Shown piece by piece: positions 46,051-54,402 of a DNA stretch of 64,000 nucleotides. Under the pieces are notes generated by a model, which was not told the origin of the DNA, made no database searches, and saw nothing but the letters and a program-made list of their open reading frames with translations. Source of the stretch: Bifidobacterium sp. ESL0690 (GTDB lineage: Bacteria > Actinomycetota > Actinomycetes > Actinomycetales > Bifidobacteriaceae); NCBI RefSeq assembly GCF_029392315.1, contig NZ_CP113939.1, positions 2,108,001 through 2,172,000 on the forward strand, given 5' to 3'. The position numbers were made by a program, and so were the translations under genes. How positions within the stretch are numbered: position 1 is the stretch's first letter; each line of letters opens with the position of its first letter.

Positions 46051-47589
46051 ATGAGCGTTCAAAGTGGAACAAACACAAACCAAGACTCAGAAATACCGGC
46101 TGAGGAAACTGGCGAAATCTATAGTTTAAAACCTTGCTATAACCCCGAAGATACGACTAACAATAAAGCACTCGCGGCTCTTAAATCGGTATTAGATGAC
46201 ACTATGAAACCAAACGACGAGCATATCAACCCTCGCCATAATCGCAATATAGCAATTTCAGGTGTTTACGGATCAGGCAAAAGCAGCATTATCTTAGGAT
46301 TGAGCGAAGACCCCAAATATGAAAACCGAATACGGGTATTATCGATGTCAACTATTGCTACGTATTCAGAGCCTTCCGGCAAGAAAGCGAAAAACAAACA
46401 TAATAGGCATATCAATGAATTACTGCAAAAAACGATTGTAACTCAATTGATTTATAGTAACGATTCGCATGAGGCACCAAAATCAAGATTTGGTAAATTA
46501 CATAAGCCAATTTCAAGTCGTCTATGGATTGCTTCATTCTTCACTGGTCTTAGCATATTTCTATTGTTCACACTATTTCTAAGTAAACAGATACAAAAAT
46601 TGATAACGAATATTGCGAATTCTTCTACACAATGGAACGTCTTAATTTATTTGATCCCCAAGCTTACAAACCCAAAAATAGACCAACAGATACGATCTTT
46701 CATATTTGCCTATACTTATTCTTGCTTATCTTTTATTTTTTATGTTTTCGTCTTCGCGATGCTCTGGTGGCTTTCATATGAAATCATTAAAAATTCAACC
46801 GTTAAAATTGGATTTTCAAATATCAGCGCTTCCCTCGGGAAAGGAGAGAATAATATAAAACTCGAAAATCGACAACAATATTTCAATATGAATCTAGACG
46901 AAATCATTTATTTTTTCGAAACAAATCCGCTGTTAGATATTATCGTTTTTGAAGACCTTGATAGATTTAAAAACACAGAAATATTCGATAGTTTACGTGA
47001 ACTCAATACGATACTGAACAATGCTCCAACTCTCAAAAACGCAAATAGGCAGGACATACGATTCATCTATGCTGTCCGGGACAGTTTATTCACTGACATC
47101 GAAGGAAAACAGCAAACTACTGATTCTACGTTTGCACAGCCAGGAACAGCCAGGACAAAATTCTTTGACGTTATTATTCCTGTCCGGCCCTTCGTCTCAA
47201 CACTTTCAGCATATGAACAACTAGCATATTTGCTTCATCTTAATATCAATGACATTTCTTCAGAGAACAATCAAGAAGTAACCGAGGAAGATAAGCAACT
47301 ATTACAAGTGGCAAAAATAGCTGGAAAATACTTATCTGATATGCGACAGCTTAAGGCAATCGTAACAGAATATAATCTTTACAAGAAACCTGCCTCCTTC
47401 GAAAATAGCACAGCGAAATCAGAAAAATGCGAAAATGCCAAAATTCTTGCCATGTGTATTTATCACGCTGTGGCCGCAGATGATTTCGAAAAGATAGCTG
47501 CCAATAATAGCAATCTAGATAAATTATATCAATTCCGAAATAAAATAGTCGAATCATTCAATCTCCAGAAGGAAGCTTCTTCACGATGA
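46051..47589 (+). CDS. YobI/KAP-like membrane P-loop NTPase (N-terminal half)
   Basis: About 512 residues. Walker A GVYGSGKSS near residues 68-76 and Walker B IIVFEDLDRF near 297-306, with two membrane segments between them (near 158-180 and 217-246). Membrane helices inserted between Walker A and B are the hallmark of KAP-type NTPases. The downstream run RELNTILNNA, FIYAVRDSLF and RTKFFDVIIPVRPFV resembles the YobI family as I recall it. KAP members include PifA, a phage-exclusion protein of the F plasmid, so defence is a possible role by analogy. In YobI-type proteins the NTPase and a long C-terminal region are one chain; here the chain ends at a TGA overlapping the next ATG. AT-rich. The TTG at 46042 is an alternative start. 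Confidence 0.8.
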   Translation: MSVQSGTNTNQDSEIPAEETGEIYSLKPCYNPEDTTNNKALAALKSVLDDTMKPNDEHINPRHNRNIAISGVYGSGKSSIILGLSEDPKYENRIRVLSMSTIATYSEPSGKKAKNKHNRHINELLQKTIVTQLIYSNDSHEAPKSRFGKLHKPISSRLWIASFFTGLSIFLLFTLFLSKQIQKLITNIANSSTQWNVLIYLIPKLTNPKIDQQIRSFIFAYTYSCLSFIFYVFVFAMLWWLSYEIIKNSTVKIGFSNISASLGKGENNIKLENRQQYFNMNLDEIIYFFETNPLLDIIVFEDLDRFKNTEIFDSLRELNTILNNAPTLKNANRQDIRFIYAVRDSLFTDIEGKQQTTDSTFAQPGTARTKFFDVIIPVRPFVSTLSAYEQLAYLLHLNINDISSENNQEVTEEDKQLLQVAKIAGKYLSDMRQLKAIVTEYNLYKKPASFENSTAKSEKCENAKILAMCIYHAVAADDFEKIAANNSNLDKLYQFRNKIVESFNLQKEASSR

Positions 47590-49391
47590 ATTCTGATTTC
47601 ACATTTCAACAGTTGATGACTGAGGCACCTTATAAGGACTACAAAGCTAATCCCGATTCCAATCGAATCGGGTTGAATGGCACCCTTGACGAGAACACAA
47701 CGACACATGACCAAAATGTAAAAGAAACTTTTTCTGACGCAGTTACAGCGTTCACTGGATCAGACCCTAATTCCCTTGTAATAAGTTCCCTGCTTAAAGA
47801 TTTTCTTAAAAATGGCTACATAGATGAAGAATATCCTATATATGCATTACATATTAACGATATTAATCCCAAAGCCGCTCTTTTTATTCATCAAATCATT
47901 GACACGCAAATTCCGTCCTTACATTTTTCCTTCAGCAGTAGAAATGACGAATCTGGGGAAAAAGCAATCAAGGATTTATACAAGTGGGCTGATATTGATT
48001 TTACTCAACCATATTCAATTAATTTTGACTTATTTGACTTTCTAAAGCGTACCAAGAAAGATGGATTGCCAGATGAAGCACAGCAGATGCTCATCACCTC
48101 AGCAAATAACTACTCTAAATGGGGACGCAGTTTCTTACCAGAAATATTAAGAAAATACGATGACTCTTTTAGAACCGAAGCAATAAAACTTTTAGCACAT
48201 AATTCCAGCATTAATCAAGCTAACAGCAACTGGACTTTTGCAATTATTCTTGAAAATCAATTACCCGATGACGAAAAGTACCGAATGGTACAAACAGCCC
48301 TTAAGTACCAATCATCGACAATCACTTATAGACATGTCTACAGCCTGGCCCATTTCGTAATCGGCAATACAACAGCGGAAAATGACAACACTTACAAATG
48401 GAAGCTTATCAAACTTTACCAATCTCATATCTATCGTCTCGATCCTGATAAAACAGATAAATCACTAGCTTTAAGCGGACTTTTTAGTGTTGATGCTAAA
48501 AATCTTTCTATTGCTTTAGAAGCTATATACGACTCAACAAAAAAGTCAGTCAAACATTCTTTGAATTTCTTCCTTAGACTCAAGGATCTAAGCGAATCTC
48601 AATATTCAATTTATGACACTTTACTGTGCAGCCTTCCACAATATCTTGCGATTTTGGATTCAACAGAAAACAAAACAGTTACTGCTGATTCTAGAATTAA
48701 TAATTATGCTCTGGAAGTTACTTCAAGCTATGACAGCAAAAATGGAGAAAAAACACTGTCTCGACTCCCAGAGGAAGACAACACTGCGGAGCTTGTAGAA
48801 ATTATTAATGACTTATTAAATCACTTACCTCAAAACGTCACACAATTCCTCGCGAATGATGAATTTAATAAAATCCTCAGCCATCACGATAAGAATTTTG
48901 ATAGGTTATACAGCTTGTCAGGCTTTTTGGAACTTTGGAAAAAACTAAGAAACGCAACGAACAGCAATAAGACAGATGCTAATCTGACTGAATCTTCAAC
49001 AAACGACGGTAATAATCTTTTAGACTGGCAAACTCTGAGCCTCCTTGGAAGATTCGCTAAAAATAAAGTATTCCAATTTTCATATTCAAATATTGCTGAA
49101 TATTGCAAATATTTTAATGAGGTTTTCAATGAGCCTACATGTGAATATGAACGTCCAGGTCAAGAAAAAGACAGAGTTACAACTCCGAAAGAACTTTCTA
49201 ACCAAGAATTGCTGAAAGATCCTATATCCTTGCACTTCCAGCTGTTTAATCAAATGATTAATGAACAAGAAGATAAAGGAAATCAGGATCAAGAGTATTT
49301 AGAGGAAATTAAAACAACTCTTGATACGCTTATGGATAAGTTACTTCATATCGATAGAACGAAGTTAAAAACAACAAAGAAAGCCCTATAA
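47586..49391 (+). CDS. YobI-like C-terminal half, separate gene
   Basis: A 601-residue soluble protein without signal or membrane segment, probably largely helical. The early segment LKDFLKNGYIDEEYPIYALH resembles the region that follows the NTPase domain in full-length YobI proteins, and the rest has the look of a helical-repeat effector or sensor arm. Its ATG overlaps the stop of the NTPase gene (ATGA), with GAAGGAAG about ten bases upstream, so it has its own ribosome binding site and translation is coupled. This argues for two genes rather than a sequencing frameshift. Together the two chains add to about 1,110 residues, near the length of single-chain relatives. Strongly AT-rich. Function unknown. 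Confidence 0.75.
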   Translation: MNSDFTFQQLMTEAPYKDYKANPDSNRIGLNGTLDENTTTHDQNVKETFSDAVTAFTGSDPNSLVISSLLKDFLKNGYIDEEYPIYALHINDINPKAALFIHQIIDTQIPSLHFSFSSRNDESGEKAIKDLYKWADIDFTQPYSINFDLFDFLKRTKKDGLPDEAQQMLITSANNYSKWGRSFLPEILRKYDDSFRTEAIKLLAHNSSINQANSNWTFAIILENQLPDDEKYRMVQTALKYQSSTITYRHVYSLAHFVIGNTTAENDNTYKWKLIKLYQSHIYRLDPDKTDKSLALSGLFSVDAKNLSIALEAIYDSTKKSVKHSLNFFLRLKDLSESQYSIYDTLLCSLPQYLAILDSTENKTVTADSRINNYALEVTSSYDSKNGEKTLSRLPEEDNTAELVEIINDLLNHLPQNVTQFLANDEFNKILSHHDKNFDRLYSLSGFLELWKKLRNATNSNKTDANLTESSTNDGNNLLDWQTLSLLGRFAKNKVFQFSYSNIAEYCKYFNEVFNEPTCEYERPGQEKDRVTTPKELSNQELLKDPISLHFQLFNQMINEQEDKGNQDQEYLEEIKTTLDTLMDKLLHIDRTKLKTTKKAL

Positions 49392-49613
49392 ACAACATTT
49401 TGATGCGCAAATTGGTAACGGAAAAGAATAAGAAAATCTTGTCCAACTTTATCAATTTATATCGATACGAAGATAGATACAGAACAGCAGATTCTGCTTT
49501 ATATGTTCACGATTTTCATGCCAGAATACTTAATTTTATGGTATATTATTTAAATCAATGGAGAAAATTTAAATTTATGAATACTATTTAACTCAGAATA
49601 AAGGAACGCTACT

Positions 49614-50306
49614 ATGGCTATCATGTCAGATAATTACGAGGAAAATCTGCTGCACGACGGATGTGCGCCTATTAACCTTGCACTCCCATCGATCATGGAA
49701 GAAGCTTCCTCCAAAGTTGAAAAAGGCATGAAGACGATGCTGCGGAAGCCGCAAAAATTCCGAAAGCAATATGCCAATAATCTGATGTCCGTCATCCATG
49801 AACTTCTCGAAGACAGTCCAATTGAAGATTTCACGCTGGACCCACATACTGATCGAATTGATTTATTAAACAAGGAATACGGATTCCATGTAAGACTCAA
49901 TAAATCCTTCGCTTTTGCAAAAGGGCTTCAACTGGCTCCGGCGGGCCATAATCTTGCACGACAGGAAGCATATACACAAGGTAGGTTGCGCACGCAGGAA
50001 GAGCTGGAAGCGATACCGCATATCCTCACTACCGATTTGTTGGCGGACGACACACTGTTCATTACTTGGAACCGTTATGCCGACGGCCATTTTGAAATGG
50101 CAGCTTGGAAACCACTAAACGCAGGGAGTTTCACACGCGCACCGAAATCAAGCATGATGTTTCCCATTGGCGTTAGTAGTTCCCTCTTCGGCAAGAGATT
50201 CGAGCCAGACAACAGTACTGAAGAACCCATACTGGTTCCCAAGTCAAACCTCATCGAGGAACGCATAATCGAGAAAGATCCTATACAACATGCCGACGCA
50301 AAATAA
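49614..50306 (+). CDS. Unknown protein paired with an ImmA/IrrE regulator
   Basis: A 230-residue soluble protein, not recognised. AAAGGAA lies eight bases before the ATG. Visible features: a Lys-rich early helix (MKTMLRKPQKFRKQ), DPHTDRIDLLNKEYGFHVRL, and a central LFITWNRYADGHFEMAAW. Its last 17 bases overlap the start of the XRE/ImmA-IrrE gene, so the two are translated together and are probably functional partners, as in toxin-antitoxin or sensor-protease pairs. Base composition returns to chromosomal levels here, unlike the three genes upstream, so this pair is a separate unit. Confidence 0.75.
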   Translation: MAIMSDNYEENLLHDGCAPINLALPSIMEEASSKVEKGMKTMLRKPQKFRKQYANNLMSVIHELLEDSPIEDFTLDPHTDRIDLLNKEYGFHVRLNKSFAFAKGLQLAPAGHNLARQEAYTQGRLRTQEELEAIPHILTTDLLADDTLFITWNRYADGHFEMAAWKPLNAGSFTRAPKSSMMFPIGVSSSLFGKRFEPDNSTEEPILVPKSNLIEERIIEKDPIQHADAK

Positions 50307-51435
50307 TGAGTTCAACCCGCAGAGACTGAAGCTCGCTCTAGAACTAAAAAGGTGGACGCAGAAAAAACTGGCCGCGAAAATGGACATCACATCCACCACC
50401 CTGAGCCTCATCATGAATGCGAAACTTCCATTCAGCACTGCCCATGCGGAAACGGCAAGCATGGCTACAGGCTTGCCTCTGAACTTTTTTGTGCTGCCTA
50501 GCCAAGCCATATCACCCGACCAACTGACGTTCCGAAAAACGAGCAACGTCAGCCGTACACGTATTAAATCAATGTCAGCTGAATATTCCCTTATGGAAAG
50601 CGCCGTGACATCCTTAGGGAAGATGTGCCGTACCGACCGCAGGGCGGATTGGATAGACAATCTCGCGCCAAACACGAGCCCTACTTCGACGGACATTGAA
50701 GAACTCGCACAAGCGACTCGAAAGCAACTCGGGATTACGGCAAGAGGTCGTGTCGATAATGTCATTCGCTCTCTTGAAAAAGGCGGAATCGTCATCGCCG
50801 CCATGGCCACAGCGCCCAGCGAAGATCCCACGCAAAACGCGAAAATGGAAGGTGTCACCCACCCGCAGTCAACGAACGCTCCGTTAACCATCGGATATTT
50901 CCCCGGGGCGCGACCTGGAGACGGCACAAGGTTCACCATCGCACACGAACTCGGTCATGCCATCCTTCAACGCAAACGGCACCCGGTTTCCGGGAAAGTT
51001 ACCGAAGCTGAGGCATCGGCGTTTGCTTCAGCGTTCCTTCTGCCCAAATATGACGCATTCGCGGCTATTAGACCTTCCATGAAACTTATGGAATATGCCG
51101 ACGTCAAGGCGCAATGGGGAATCTCCATCGCTGCAGCCGTGCGAAGAGCAAGGGACTTGGACATCATCACGCCCGACCGCTATAAGTCATTGCAAATCCA
51201 GATTAATCAGATGCACTGGAGACGGGCAGAACCCGTAACGGTGGAACAAGAGCATCCCATCTATTTGAAGCAGCTTGTTGGCAGCGCCTTGGGAACAATC
51301 AAAACCGCCACGGAAGTCTCTGTTGCACCGCCCGCTGTCGAGCAATACCTCGGTCTTCCCTTTGACATGGTTTCCGCGTGGGCGGACGGCCTTACCCCGG
51401 AAAAGAACGATTGGAACGACTTCGATTTCCAATAA
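50290..51435 (+). CDS. XRE helix-turn-helix regulator with ImmA/IrrE metallopeptidase domain
   Basis: A 381-residue protein. N-terminal XRE helix-turn-helix (LALELKRWTQKKLAAKMDIT, residues about 13-65) and a central zinc peptidase domain with HELGH in TIAHELGHAIL near residue 218, followed by the downstream acidic segment EAEASAFASAFLLPK that supplies the third ligand. Proteins of this kind cleave or bind a partner repressor and control mobile elements or stress responses. The last 70 residues are poorly conserved-looking. It overlaps the unknown 230-residue gene by 17 bases; that protein may be its substrate or partner. Only weak ribosome binding sequence, consistent with coupling. Confidence 0.88.
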   Translation: MPTQNNEFNPQRLKLALELKRWTQKKLAAKMDITSTTLSLIMNAKLPFSTAHAETASMATGLPLNFFVLPSQAISPDQLTFRKTSNVSRTRIKSMSAEYSLMESAVTSLGKMCRTDRRADWIDNLAPNTSPTSTDIEELAQATRKQLGITARGRVDNVIRSLEKGGIVIAAMATAPSEDPTQNAKMEGVTHPQSTNAPLTIGYFPGARPGDGTRFTIAHELGHAILQRKRHPVSGKVTEAEASAFASAFLLPKYDAFAAIRPSMKLMEYADVKAQWGISIAAAVRRARDLDIITPDRYKSLQIQINQMHWRRAEPVTVEQEHPIYLKQLVGSALGTIKTATEVSVAPPAVEQYLGLPFDMVSAWADGLTPEKNDWNDFDFQ

Positions 51436-52194
51436 TCACTCCACTTCGCTGTATACGCGATAGGGCAGCCTGATGGGCTCTGTGCTGATTTTGCGCAACT
51501 TACGTTGTGCGGTGAGATACGACGGTAGCAACGCAATGCCCTTGTCCTGCTCCACCATGGTGACGATAGTCTCGAGCGAATCGACCTCCATCAGGCGGCG
51601 CGAATTGTGAGTCGCCATGTGGTCGCGCAACGAACGCTTGCGGAAGGCGCATTCTTTGTCGTGATTAATCAGAAGCGGCACATCGCCAGGGAAACCTTCT
51701 AATCCATCTTTCGCCGCGAGATAAGCGGCTTCCAGCGTCTCGTTACATATCAATCGGTAATTATCAAGTTCACCCATATCCACAAATGCCACTACAGATT
51801 TGTACTGGTGTCGCCGCGTCTCGGGCACGATATCGCTTTGGCGCCGTACGACGATGGTGCCGTAACTTTCCGGATGGAAGGACGGCACGTTGGTCATCAT
51901 GTAATGTAACAGCGTTTCGGTGATCAGCAGGTCTCCCGGCGCCCCCGCCGCCTCGCGTTTCACGTCGTCAAGTTCAGCGGTGATGCGCAGCGACGCACGA
52001 TAAAGCCGCTTGCCGATCTTCGTGGGCTCCACACCTTTCGCGCTTCGCTCCACCAACGTCGTATGAAACTCGTGCTCAAGCGATTTGAGCCGGGCGCTGA
52101 TATTCGATTGCGCGTAGCCGAGCGCCTTTGCGGCCTTGTTGAGCGAACCGGTTTCGATAATGGCCTCGAAAATCTCCAGATCGTTGAGATTCAT
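51436..52194 (-). CDS. LysR-family transcriptional regulator
   Basis: About 252 residues. N-terminal winged helix (LEIFEAIIETGSLNKAAKAL, then AQSNISARLKSLE) followed by a short effector domain ending LLPSYLTAQRKL. Shorter than most LysR proteins (about 290-310). I start at the ATG at 52194 because AGGGGAG lies five bases upstream; the frame runs 11 codons further. The stop overlaps no gene but lies one base from the convergent metallopeptidase gene end. It is divergent from gap, so control of gap is possible. Confidence 0.88.
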   Translation of the reverse strand: MNLNDLEIFEAIIETGSLNKAAKALGYAQSNISARLKSLEHEFHTTLVERSAKGVEPTKIGKRLYRASLRITAELDDVKREAAGAPGDLLITETLLHYMMTNVPSFHPESYGTIVVRRQSDIVPETRRHQYKSVVAFVDMGELDNYRLICNETLEAAYLAAKDGLEGFPGDVPLLINHDKECAFRKRSLRDHMATHNSRRLMEVDSLETIVTMVEQDKGIALLPSYLTAQRKLRKISTEPIRLPYRVYSEVE

Positions 52195-52333
52195 CGCACT
52201 CCCCTTGCTTGTACCAGCGATGGCCATAGCACCGTTGTCGCTATGGATCGACTTCCGTCAAATCATCTACGATAATCAACTTATTATATCTGCTGTATTG
52301 ATATGCTATTAGTAAATAACAAATAAAATACCC

Positions 52334-52358
52334 AGTAGACACAATGGTTCTGTCTACT
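52334..52358. promoter_or_regulatory. Inverted repeat upstream of gap (first)
   Basis: AGTAGACA at 52334-52341 and TGTCTACT at 52351-52358, perfect arms around 9 bases. Operator or small hairpin between divergent LysR-type gene and gap. Confidence 0.4.
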
Positions 52359-52370
52359 CATAATTTACGA

Positions 52371-52395
52371 TAGATATCATATTTAGTGATATCTA
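52371..52395. promoter_or_regulatory. Inverted repeat upstream of gap (second)
   Basis: TAGATATCA at 52371-52379 and TGATATCTA at 52387-52395, perfect 9-base arms around TATTTAG, in an AT-rich stretch about 85 bases before the gap start. Likely a regulator site close to the promoter. Confidence 0.5.
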
Positions 52396-52479
52396 TATCT
52401 ATTTCAGATACTATGCAGGACTGGCTCGAAGTCGTATCTTGAAGCTGTTAGAAAACGAAAGATAAGGCAAGGAGCCATT

Positions 52480-53496
52480 ATGACAGTGAAGATTGGTATT
52501 AACGGATTCGGCCGCATCGGCCGGCTCACGTTCCGCAGGCTTTTCGAACTCAAAAGCGACGAGGTCGAAGTCGTCGCCATCAACGACCTGACCGACCCGG
52601 CCATGCTCGCCTATCTGCTGCAGCACGACAGCATACAAGGGCGCTTCCCGGCGGAAGTCTCCAGCGACGAGACCGGCATCATCGTGGATGGCAAACATTA
52701 CACCGTCTACGCCGAGCGCGACGCGGCGAACATTCCGTGGGTCGCCAACGACGGGGTCGAGCTCGTGGTGGAATCCACCGGTTTCTACACCAATACCGAA
52801 AAGTCCGCGGTGCATTTGCGGGCCGGGGTCAAGAAGGTGCTCGTTTCGGCACCGGCCGGCGACATGCCGACCGTCGTCTATGGAGTCAATCAGGATGTCC
52901 TGACCGCCGACGACCGCATCATCTTCCCCGGTTCCTGCACCACGCAGTCCGTCGCACTTCTGGCCAAGCCGATGAACGACCACTACGGCATCCGCGCCGG
53001 CTCGATGACCACGATCCACGCCTACACCGCCTCGCAAAGCCTGACCGACGGGCCGAAGGGCAAGAACGCACGAAACAACCGCGCCGCCGCCGAGAACTTC
53101 ATTCCGCATTCCACCGGCGCCGCGAAAGCCATCGGCCTGGTTGTGCCTGAACTTGACGGAAAGTTGAAGGGCCAAGCCCGCCGCGTGCCGGTTCGTTCCG
53201 GCTCGCTTACCGAGCTTTCGCTGGTACTTAAGAAGGCACCGACAGCCGAGGAAATCAACGCGATGTTCCGCGAGGTCACGCGCGACAACGACTCCTTCGG
53301 CTACGACGACACCGGTCTGGTCTCCTCCGACATGATCGGGGACACCCACGGCGCGATTTTCGATCCGACCTTGACGGAGGTCATCAATCTGGGTGAAGGC
53401 AAGGGCGAACTGGTGAAGGTCAACGCCTGGTACGACAACGAATACGGCTTCACCTGCAACATGGTGCGCACGTTGCTGCACTTCGTGAGGCTGTAA
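52480..53496 (+). CDS. gap: Glyceraldehyde-3-phosphate dehydrogenase, variant active-site segment
   Basis: A 338-residue type I GAPDH: NAD-binding [15 protein letters not shown], catalytic Cys in GSCTTQS near residue 153, catalytic His in [10 protein letters not shown] near 180, phosphate-binding [10 protein letters not shown] and C-terminal [10 protein letters not shown]. It oxidises glyceraldehyde-3-P to 1,3-bisphosphoglycerate. The usual SCTTN motif reads SCTTQ and the following Pro-Met is replaced, so it is a divergent form; both catalytic residues remain. A second, standard gap gene may exist elsewhere in the genome. Upstream DNA carries two inverted repeats and a divergent LysR-type gene. 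Confidence 0.93.
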   Translation: MTVKIGINGFGRIGRLTFRRLFELKSDEVEVVAINDLTDPAMLAYLLQHDSIQGRFPAEVSSDETGIIVDGKHYTVYAERDAANIPWVANDGVELVVESTGFYTNTEKSAVHLRAGVKKVLVSAPAGDMPTVVYGVNQDVLTADDRIIFPGSCTTQSVALLAKPMNDHYGIRAGSMTTIHAYTASQSLTDGPKGKNARNNRAAAENFIPHSTGAAKAIGLVVPELDGKLKGQARRVPVRSGSLTELSLVLKKAPTAEEINAMFREVTRDNDSFGYDDTGLVSSDMIGDTHGAIFDPTLTEVINLGEGKGELVKVNAWYDNEYGFTCNMVRTLLHFVRL

Positions 53497-53609
53497 ATTC
53501 GGGCGCGACATCTAGGTATCAGGATGAATCCGGATGAATTTTGCACAGCATAAATCCAACCTAAAAGTTACATAAAACTCACGTAATCTTTTCCCAAAAA
53601 AATAAAAGT

Positions 53610-53646
53610 AATCGGTGCCATGACTTTACCCGTCATGACACCGATT
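53610..53646. terminator. Bidirectional intrinsic terminator
   Basis: AATCGGTGCCATGAC at 53610-53624 pairs with GTCATGACACCGATT at 53632-53646 with one mismatch and a 7-base loop; TTTTC follows on the plus strand and TTTTATTTTTTTG on the minus strand. It serves gap and the convergent gene at 53696. Confidence 0.85.
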
Positions 53647-53695
53647 TTCATATCAAAATCAGATAGATGAAAACGAATCTTTAAAGCTTCAAACG

Positions 53696-54034
53696 TTATT
53701 TTTCAGCTGTTTCGTCATCGCACCACACCTTCTTCGCGCGGTTGAATGCGGACCATGCCTTGGGCCAGCCGACATAGAAGGCGAGATGAGTGATTTCGGC
53801 GGCGATCTCTTCCTTGGTGATGCCGTTGGCCTTGCCGATATTGAGGTGCGCGTCCATCTGCTCAGTGGCGCCCATCGCGATGATCGCGGCGACGGTAATC
53901 ATCGAGCGGTCATGCGCGGAAAGCTCGTCCTCGCGGCTCCACACCTCACCGAAAAGCACATCATCGTTCAAGTGCGCGAACTGCGGCGCGAACTCGCCAA
54001 GCTGCTCATGTCCTGCTGTCTGCTTCTTGGCCAT
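53696..54034 (-). CDS. Carboxymuconolactone decarboxylase-like (AhpD-fold) protein
   Basis: A 112-residue protein of the small carboxymuconolactone decarboxylase family: VWSREDELSAHDRSMITVAA and LNIGKANGITKEEIAAEITH are family hallmarks. There is no CxxC pair, so it is not an AhpD-type thiol reductant. Exact reaction unknown; relatives are often encoded with aldo-keto reductases under MerR control. AAAGGAATC precedes the ATG. A MerR-type promoter at 54085-54114 is almost identical to that of the MerR gene about 5.8 kb away. Confidence 0.9.
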   Translation of the reverse strand: MAKKQTAGHEQLGEFAPQFAHLNDDVLFGEVWSREDELSAHDRSMITVAAIIAMGATEQMDAHLNIGKANGITKEEIAAEITHLAFYVGWPKAWSAFNRAKKVWCDDETAEK

Positions 54035-54084
54035 AATCGATTCCTTTCACGTATGGTCTATTACGACATCGTCGTCGCCATTAA

Positions 54085-54114
54085 ATCCTAAAGACTTCAA
54101 GCACTTGAGGTCAA
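54085..54114 (-). promoter_or_regulatory. MerR-type promoter/operator of the CMD-like gene
   Basis: Minus strand: TTGACC, an 18-base spacer containing the dyad CTCAAGTGCTTGAAG, and TAGGAT. Over-long spacing and a dyad between -35 and -10 are typical for MerR activation. It matches the merR promoter at 20 of 22 positions from -35 through the dyad. Confidence 0.65.
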
Positions 54115-54402
54115 AACGAAATAGGTCTACCTTCAAGCTCACAGGAAGAGAACAATCATCTAGAAATAAACCAGATTCTGCGGCCCGAATAAAAACTTGT
54201 GCGGGTCACCGGCCGAAACCGACGGCCCACACAAACCTTTAATTAATAGAGACCAGAGATGGCACCTTTCAGCTAAACCCAACGAGATAAAGTTCAAGTC
54301 CACAAATTTATCTCGATACGAGACGAATTCAACTGATTTTCTGACTGTAACACATGACTGGCTAGGTTGTCGAATTACTCAGAAATGTGGTTTCCCACAG
54401 CA
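54115..54402. other. Intergenic region, no gene seen
   Basis: About 290 bases of mixed composition between the CMD-like promoter and the end of the MFS gene. No hairpin with T-tract or reading frame with support is visible. Confidence 0.35.

Noticed and set aside
49403..49591. A 62-codon AT-rich frame after the YobI-like C-terminal gene
   Set aside because: No ribosome binding site, no features, and AT-rich DNA should contain such frames only rarely but not never; evidence too thin to call.
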